Assembly (NCBI RefSeq): GCF_027596085.1
Contig: NC_072457.1
Coordinates: 5,379,629-5,443,628 of the forward strand
DNA length: 64,000 nucleotides
Origin: Anoplopoma fimbria
Lineage: Eukaryota > Chordata > Actinopteri > Perciformes > Anoplopomatidae
Direction of reading: 5' to 3'
The notes beneath the pieces were generated by a model that was not told the DNA's origin, searched no databases, and saw only the letters and a program-made list of their open reading frames with translations. Shown here piece after piece: positions 62,780 through 64,000 of the stretch (positions are counted from its first letter, which is position 1; the number at the start of each line of letters is the position of its first letter). The position numbers and the translations under genes were made by a program.

Positions 62780-64000
62780 GTTAAGGAATCAGAATCAGCT
62801 TTATTGTCTAAGTATATGCACATATGCAAGAAAAGTGGACTTGCTCTAAATGTACGGACACAAATGGAAATAGACGGGGATAAAAAAGCAGCATAATTCA
62901 GACACCAAGTGTATTATTTACATTTGAAGTTTTGGCCCCAGAAGAAGAATAAATAAATGATTCAAACTTCCATTTACGCGACATCTAAAAGTGTAACATG
63001 ACAAGTGAGAATAGCGTCAGAAAATGGATTTTGATTTTGTTTTCCAGTGCTGAGAAGCGTCCGTGACCCTCGATCATTATTGAACCTAAACGATGCAACT
63101 GGGCTCTAAATATTGATTCTGCTTCTCTTTGGGCCCTCTGCAGTCTACTCAGTGTTAGATTGTAGATTTTTAAACTGTGATTTGTTAGTCCATCGTATGT
63201 TCGGCTGATATTCCAATAGTAATAACACTACACTAACCTTCTATTTCTATTAAGGAGCTTTGCTAAAGTAAGACATTACCAATTATTATTGGCTATATTA
63301 TTGTTTAAGATGATAAGCTTCCAGTTACTTTTATCAATGACTGGTCATTTATTTTGATCTTATTCAGCTGTTGCTCAGAGGGATCTTCTTCTCTTTCTGC
63401 TCTTCCAATTGTCAGTCTGGTTAAATTGTTGTGCCTCGTTTAAAACAAACCCTTCCTACAAAATAGCATCTATTTGGAAAGACCCGTCCACCAAACTTCA
63501 TGACAACCAGGCCAGTAGTTCGTATTACTGCTGACAAACTAACAAACAAACTGATCCAAAAACATAGCATCCTTTGGTAAAGCTATAAGGAAAAAGAACT
63601 GGAGTTCCTGGTCAATTTAGCAGCAAAAGAAAAGAGACACTCCAAAGCAGAGATATTGGATCATCTTTGAAAGAATATTTAATGCAGATTTTCCTGACAT
63701 TCTGTCTGAGCTGGTTAAACCGCCACCAGTTTGGATGCTTTTCGTGAAGCGTTTAGAAACTACATGTTGTTGGTTTCTTCTCCTGATTTTAAACGTCCGT
63801 CAATCACCTGTTATTTAGATACGACGTTTGCAGCAAATATCCAGTTGCACAGTTGAGTTGCACGGTTTACAGTCGAGGTGATGAGTCATGAAGCGTGACG
63901 TACAATCAGTGACATCATCCTCCCTGTTGGTTGTGTGCCTGTGACCTCTGACCTCCCCTGTTGGCTGATGTTTATACTATTGCAATAATCCTGGAGTTCC
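62236..64000. other. downstream of mark1
   Basis: No gene seen. A T homopolymer lies at about 62618-62640, (TG)n at 62745-62775 and a retroposon tail at 62783. Confidence 0.6.
62783..62950 (-). mobile_element. retroposon tail (AATCAGCTTTATTGTC type), inverted
   Basis: GGAATCAGAATCAGCTTTAT, then TGTCTAAGTATATGCACATA, a third common fish tail type in antisense. End not defined. Confidence 0.65.

Overview
The window is a piece of a ray-finned fish (teleost, probably percomorph) nuclear genome. The evidence is three intron-rich vertebrate genes, all on the + strand, embedded in AT-rich DNA with many (CA)n microsatellites, fold-back (MITE-like) elements, LINE relics and tandem arrays. There are no operons, phage genes or CRISPR arrays.

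Layout. 1-4344: flank or 5' intron of the first gene, mostly dispersed repeats. 4345-13024: hnrnpll (hnRNP L-like splicing regulator with four RRMs), 12 coding exons totalling 1482 nt and open to a stop; its N-terminal exon is not securely located. 13025-19260: 3' UTR and intergenic DNA with two fold-back elements and (ATT)n arrays. 19265-19930: CpG-rich promoter. 19391-34152: atlastin-2-like gene (ER-membrane fusion GTPase), 14 coding exons, 578 aa. 34153-41400: 3' UTR and intergenic DNA with a MITE and a decaying tandem array of retroposon tails. 41894-62038: mark1-like MARK/Par-1 kinase, 18 coding exons, about 746 aa, with a 1.9 kb two-module tandem array directly behind its first coding exon. 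62039-64000: 3' UTR and downstream DNA.

The three proteins do not form one pathway. Their linkage is of evolutionary interest: from memory, ATL2 and HNRNPLL are neighbours in tetrapods, and ATL, MARK and hnRNP L family members recur on related chromosomes, which fits an old vertebrate paralogon.

Most interesting observations: (1) a clear AT-AC minor-class (U12) intron in hnrnpll; (2) long CA repeats placed directly behind 5' splice sites in hnrnpll, the type of sequence that hnRNP L-family proteins bind, suggesting splicing autoregulation; (3) a mark1 exon whose conserved peptides lie in different frames, explained by two missing single bases; (4) a 15-nt atl2 microexon leading to an alternative-type C-terminus; (5) several composite tandem arrays, one of which has captured part of a Tc1-like MITE. 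I found no convincing previously undescribed system; the CA-repeat and U12 architecture of hnrnpll is the best lead.
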